The notes under the pieces are model-generated. The model had not been told where the DNA came from and did no database searches. It saw nothing but the letters and a program-made list of their open reading frames with translations. Below, in pieces: positions 63,201 to 64,000 of a stretch of DNA of 64,000 nt; position 1 is the stretch's first letter, and every line of letters starts with the position of its first letter. This DNA comes from Endomychus coccineus (taxonomy: Eukaryota > Arthropoda > Insecta > Coleoptera > Endomychidae), in the NCBI GenBank assembly GCA_958510875.1, contig OY294067.1, forward strand, positions 277,556,742 through 277,620,741. Reading direction: 5' to 3'. The translations under genes and the position numbers were made by a program.

Positions 63201-64000
63201 AACGTTTTTATCCACTTGTCAAAACACATATTACCCTGAATTAAAAAATTTTCATAAAAATCGCTTCACCACCTTTGGCACAAACACAAGTTCCTTGACA
63301 ATCAACAGATAAATAACTCACTCAATAAAATCGTTTCTTAGCGTAAGAACCCCATTAAACCTTCAGTAAACAGAATGACGTCTGAATGAACTATTTCGCC
63401 AGGTAAATGAAATGGTTCCAGGAAAATACTAAAAATAATAATAATTGAATCAGCTTGCTTGTCCGGTGTTTTTTTGGCTTAAATTGGTACTGAGTTAACC
63501 TTGTACATGGTGGGATGTACGAAAAGATATCGAGTATTGATGAAATCAATATCTCATCATGTTAAAGACGTTACAGTAACTTAACCCAAAAAACTAATGC
63601 TATAGCATCCAGATAGTAACTTGTTCTGCTTCTATCTAGTCTTGAAAACGGGAATAAAATGAATTCTACAAAACAATAACTAAAATTTATAATTATTTCT
63701 TTATAGATCTTAAAGGAAGTAAGAAGTTTATCGAAAGTTTATGTTCACAAATTGGAGAGCTTGGTAAATCAGAAGACCTGTTCACTTTGGTTTCAATAAC
63801 CGATAATGGAGACAGCCCGCAACCAATAATAATATCAACAATGTTGAAAAAAATGTATCTCGTCGAAAATGTTTTGAGAGGCCATTATTTATCTTTAGAA
63901 GAATATCAGGAGAATATCACCAATGAAATTGAGCAATTGAATATACAATTGGAAAAGACAATTGAGAAAAAAGTGAAGCCAAAATCGTCATTCGCACGTG
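45470..64000 (+). CDS. Caspase-like protein, probable pseudo-caspase (partial at 3' end)
   Basis: Four exons join in phase: 45470-45695, 55826-56004, 57981-58098 and 63707 to past 64000. The visible product is about 272 residues. The p20-like part includes VGSELVHLFLRYEESG, the strand SKLILLIWGI, and FEEIWVKFTASLCPALKDKP leading into KIFIFN. The p10-like part includes AAAYEIPNEADMLLIF, GSKKFIESLCSQIG, EDLFTLVSITDN and IIISTMLKKMYL, all at the expected order and spacing for a caspase. In a caspase the first strand ends in SHG (catalytic His) and the second in QACRG (catalytic Cys). Here the positions read IWG and NTIHPHS, so both appear lost, and the SWR of the specificity loop is missing. A Glu/Lys-rich, probably coiled-coil tail follows. 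There is no long CARD or DED prodomain. It may be a decoy or regulator of apoptosis or immunity (inference). An unrecognised exon is possible. Confidence 0.62.
46300..47262 (-). mobile_element. Tyrosine recombinase element, Crypton-like (decayed)
   Basis: Antisense inside intron 1 of the caspase-like gene. Readable pieces: 46994-47262 (core-binding part, ending QAPDYIYLMK); 46731-46931 (VALIFGIAGASRRDELYQL with the first catalytic Arg); and 46295-46756 (with EYTRHCLRRFSATILVNAGA, then LKMHGGWKSSTVAEGYIEEY). The pieces overlap in different frames. The R, H-x2-R, H-x2-W and Tyr active-site set of tyrosine recombinases is complete, but one frameshift near 46745 and a phase clash at about 46931-46994 break the frame. 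The HGGWKSS-VAEGY pattern is typical of insect Crypton-type proteins. No inverted repeats are expected or seen. Confidence 0.7.
47555..48250 (+). repeat. Decayed duplicate of the caspase-like exon 3 region
   Basis: Parts align to 57735-58204 and then to 60603 onward. Shared words include GGGAAGTCACGTGATCA (47697 and 57818) and GTTACTCTTCGCAAATCCT (48161 and 58163), plus TTTGCAATAxATTTTCxGxTCCTAC. The block skips the mariner at 58205-60602. No intact copy of exon 3 was found between the matching ends. Confidence 0.7.
48420..49010 (-). mobile_element. Non-LTR retrotransposon RT fragment
   Basis: On the minus strand, the same family as the 44-kb and 50-kb copies: PVISKIMEQSVNIKLVQNLE, followed by the counterpart of the AFDRVWH region (about 48420-48480). 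Upstream bases (to about 49010) extend into the region before the RT. Broken by stops. Confidence 0.75.
49011..49954. other. Intronic, nothing recognised
   Basis: AT-rich DNA between two retrotransposon fragments within intron 1 of the caspase-like gene. Confidence 0.3.
49955..50875 (+). mobile_element. Non-LTR retrotransposon 3' half (jockey/CR1-like)
   Basis: Starts inside the RT (VDGVFSDTMVINAG, then LQGSVLAPTLFLLHIN), continues through a degraded thumb region, and ends with the ORF2 C-terminus (PTSYQTSFFYRTAKLWNSL, then NFNAYLTL and a stop at 50834). The 3' UTR (CTCGTGTAGTCTAAGTATAA) matches the tail of the 44-kb copy. Several frameshifts. Confidence 0.82.
51886..52720. repeat. Direct repeat, copy 1
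   Basis: About 835 bp, highly similar over its length to 53188-54074. It begins near GTTTCGGAGAATTGATAAAA and ends near AACAATAATCTATCGATTAT. It contains a CCGCCCCAAAATTTGCTATC stretch. No coding content was recognised. Confidence 0.88.
52960..53187 (+). repeat. Copy of the sequence upstream of caspase-like exon 2
   Basis: Matches 55294-55335 and 55640-55826, including GAATATGATCGGGAATCAAT and the acceptor tract ending TTCCAGTTC. The similarity stops exactly at the splice acceptor, where direct-repeat copy 2 begins. Compared with this copy, the true locus has about 305 extra bases (55336-55640). Confidence 0.85.
53188..54074. repeat. Direct repeat, copy 2
   Basis: About 887 bp, matching 51886-52720. 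It carries short extra segments (for example GCGGTCTCAGTAGATATAC near 53214). It starts at the end of the duplicated exon 2 acceptor region. Confidence 0.88.
54075..54215 (+). mobile_element. Retroposon tail with (TAAA)n
   Basis: An AT-rich 3'-UTR-like stretch ends in a (TAAA)n run at 54178-54211, the usual tail of insect non-LTR or SINE-type elements. No coding part is attached. Confidence 0.5.
54216..55293. other. Intronic, nothing recognised
   Basis: Less AT-rich at its start (54216-54700), which suggests old element DNA. No motif was identified. Confidence 0.3.
56005..57980. other. Intron 2 of the caspase-like gene
   Basis: Extremely AT-rich from 56460 to 56700. I read this stretch looking for an exon with an Ala-Cys-x-Gly active-site motif next to splice sites and found none. 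Confidence 0.5.
58205..60602 (+). mobile_element. Mariner-family element with ~0.4-kb terminal inverted repeats
   Basis: Begins CCGGGTGGGCCAATCAAAAC and ends with its complement, flanked by TA on both sides (58203-58204 and 60603-60604). The inverted arms extend about 400-420 bp inward (58205-58625 and 60175-60602). The transposase runs from 58951 (MVYSTAEKVSLIE) through 59868. Readable parts include VNRKYIIELVAKFRETGSV, then FDRHLEFCEIMMNEF, the segment PEKLNVWVGMYGDCLIGPFF, and TEWPARSPDLTLLYFIL. A stop at about 59015, frameshifts near 59395-59440 and another stop at 59746 make it inactive. It lies in intron 3 of the caspase-like gene. Confidence 0.92.
60605..61325. other. Intron 3, unassigned
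   Basis: The first ~40 bp continues the pre-insertion sequence also found at 48.2 kb. The rest is AT-rich with no recognised element. Confidence 0.4.
61330..61720 (+). mobile_element. Non-LTR retrotransposon RT-thumb fragment (R1/jockey-like)
   Basis: Translation in shifting frames gives DLMQRTLQSWCIDHSLNVNP, then a KRKI-like strand, then a VKYPSTIFDSKLTWGFHL-like segment and IALWQCRRAIEKTW. This order is typical of the region after the YADD motif. Only ~390 bp survive. Confidence 0.75.
61721..62989. other. Intron 3, unassigned repeat-like DNA
   Basis: Relatively GC-rich for the window, with a GACCGGCCCGAA word at about 62568 that also occurs at about 27411, so some of this is likely old repeat DNA. 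No element could be delimited. Confidence 0.3.
62990..63165 (+). pseudogene. Tc1/mariner transposase fragment
   Basis: A short readable piece, VESPNVLNGKKYLDFLQNTL, preceded by NEWVGVFADNLLG, matches the mid-catalytic part of mariner-type transposases (pattern VWAGI-GD-IGP-LNG-YL-FL). The flanks are not readable. Confidence 0.55.

Overview
The window looks like nuclear DNA of an insect, probably a beetle. Genes have short exons with GT-AG introns, the non-coding DNA is AT-rich, and it is packed with Tc1/mariner, hAT, PIF-like, foldback and non-LTR debris of the kind seen in beetle genomes. Several recognisable genes are metazoan or arthropod housekeeping genes. The lineage call is inference; no taxon-specific marker was found.

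Gene layout: an unidentified 3' gene end (to 267, +); an SLX9/FAM207A-like ribosome-biogenesis protein (704-1288, -); a tiny two-exon MOZART2-like gene (3069-3345, -); proteasome subunit beta-1 type (4502-5259, +); MBF1 (7396-7915, -), divergent from a six-exon PEP-like zinc-finger gene (8636-19027, +); an arginine kinase (24172-28905, -); a CEP43/FOP-like centrosomal gene (33018-34707, +); Tim13 (38102-38635, -); an unidentified two-exon gene (40043-42826, +); and a caspase-like gene whose four visible exons spread from 45470 to beyond the right edge. Two centrosome/gamma-tubulin-associated proteins (MOZART2-like, CEP43-like) occur here but are not adjacent. Otherwise the genes look functionally unrelated, as expected for an ordinary insect chromosome segment.

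The rest is largely mobile DNA. (1) A MITE family with long inverted termini and 8-bp target duplications has complete copies at 1455, 35546, 43018 and 43454, plus a composite copy at 41518-42382 that carries the junction of two neighbouring MITEs. (2) Other hAT-like elements with 8-bp duplications lie at 23336, 37004 and 41668. (3) Foldback/palindromic elements lie at 6330, 12970 and 17336. (4) Non-LTR retrotransposon fragments lie at about 2, 15, 21, 44, 48, 50 and 61 kb. (5) A degenerate mariner with ~0.4-kb terminal repeats sits at 58205-60602, and its empty target site is preserved in a duplicated block near 48.2 kb. (6) A tyrosine-recombinase (Crypton-like) ORF lies antisense in the caspase-like gene's first intron.

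The most interesting item is the caspase-like gene. Its four exons join in phase and give a recognisable p20/p10-like fold, but both catalytic positions and the Trp-Arg of the specificity loop appear to be missing. That suggests a pseudo-caspase or decoy. Its large intron also contains decayed duplicates of the sequences flanking its own exons 2 and 3.
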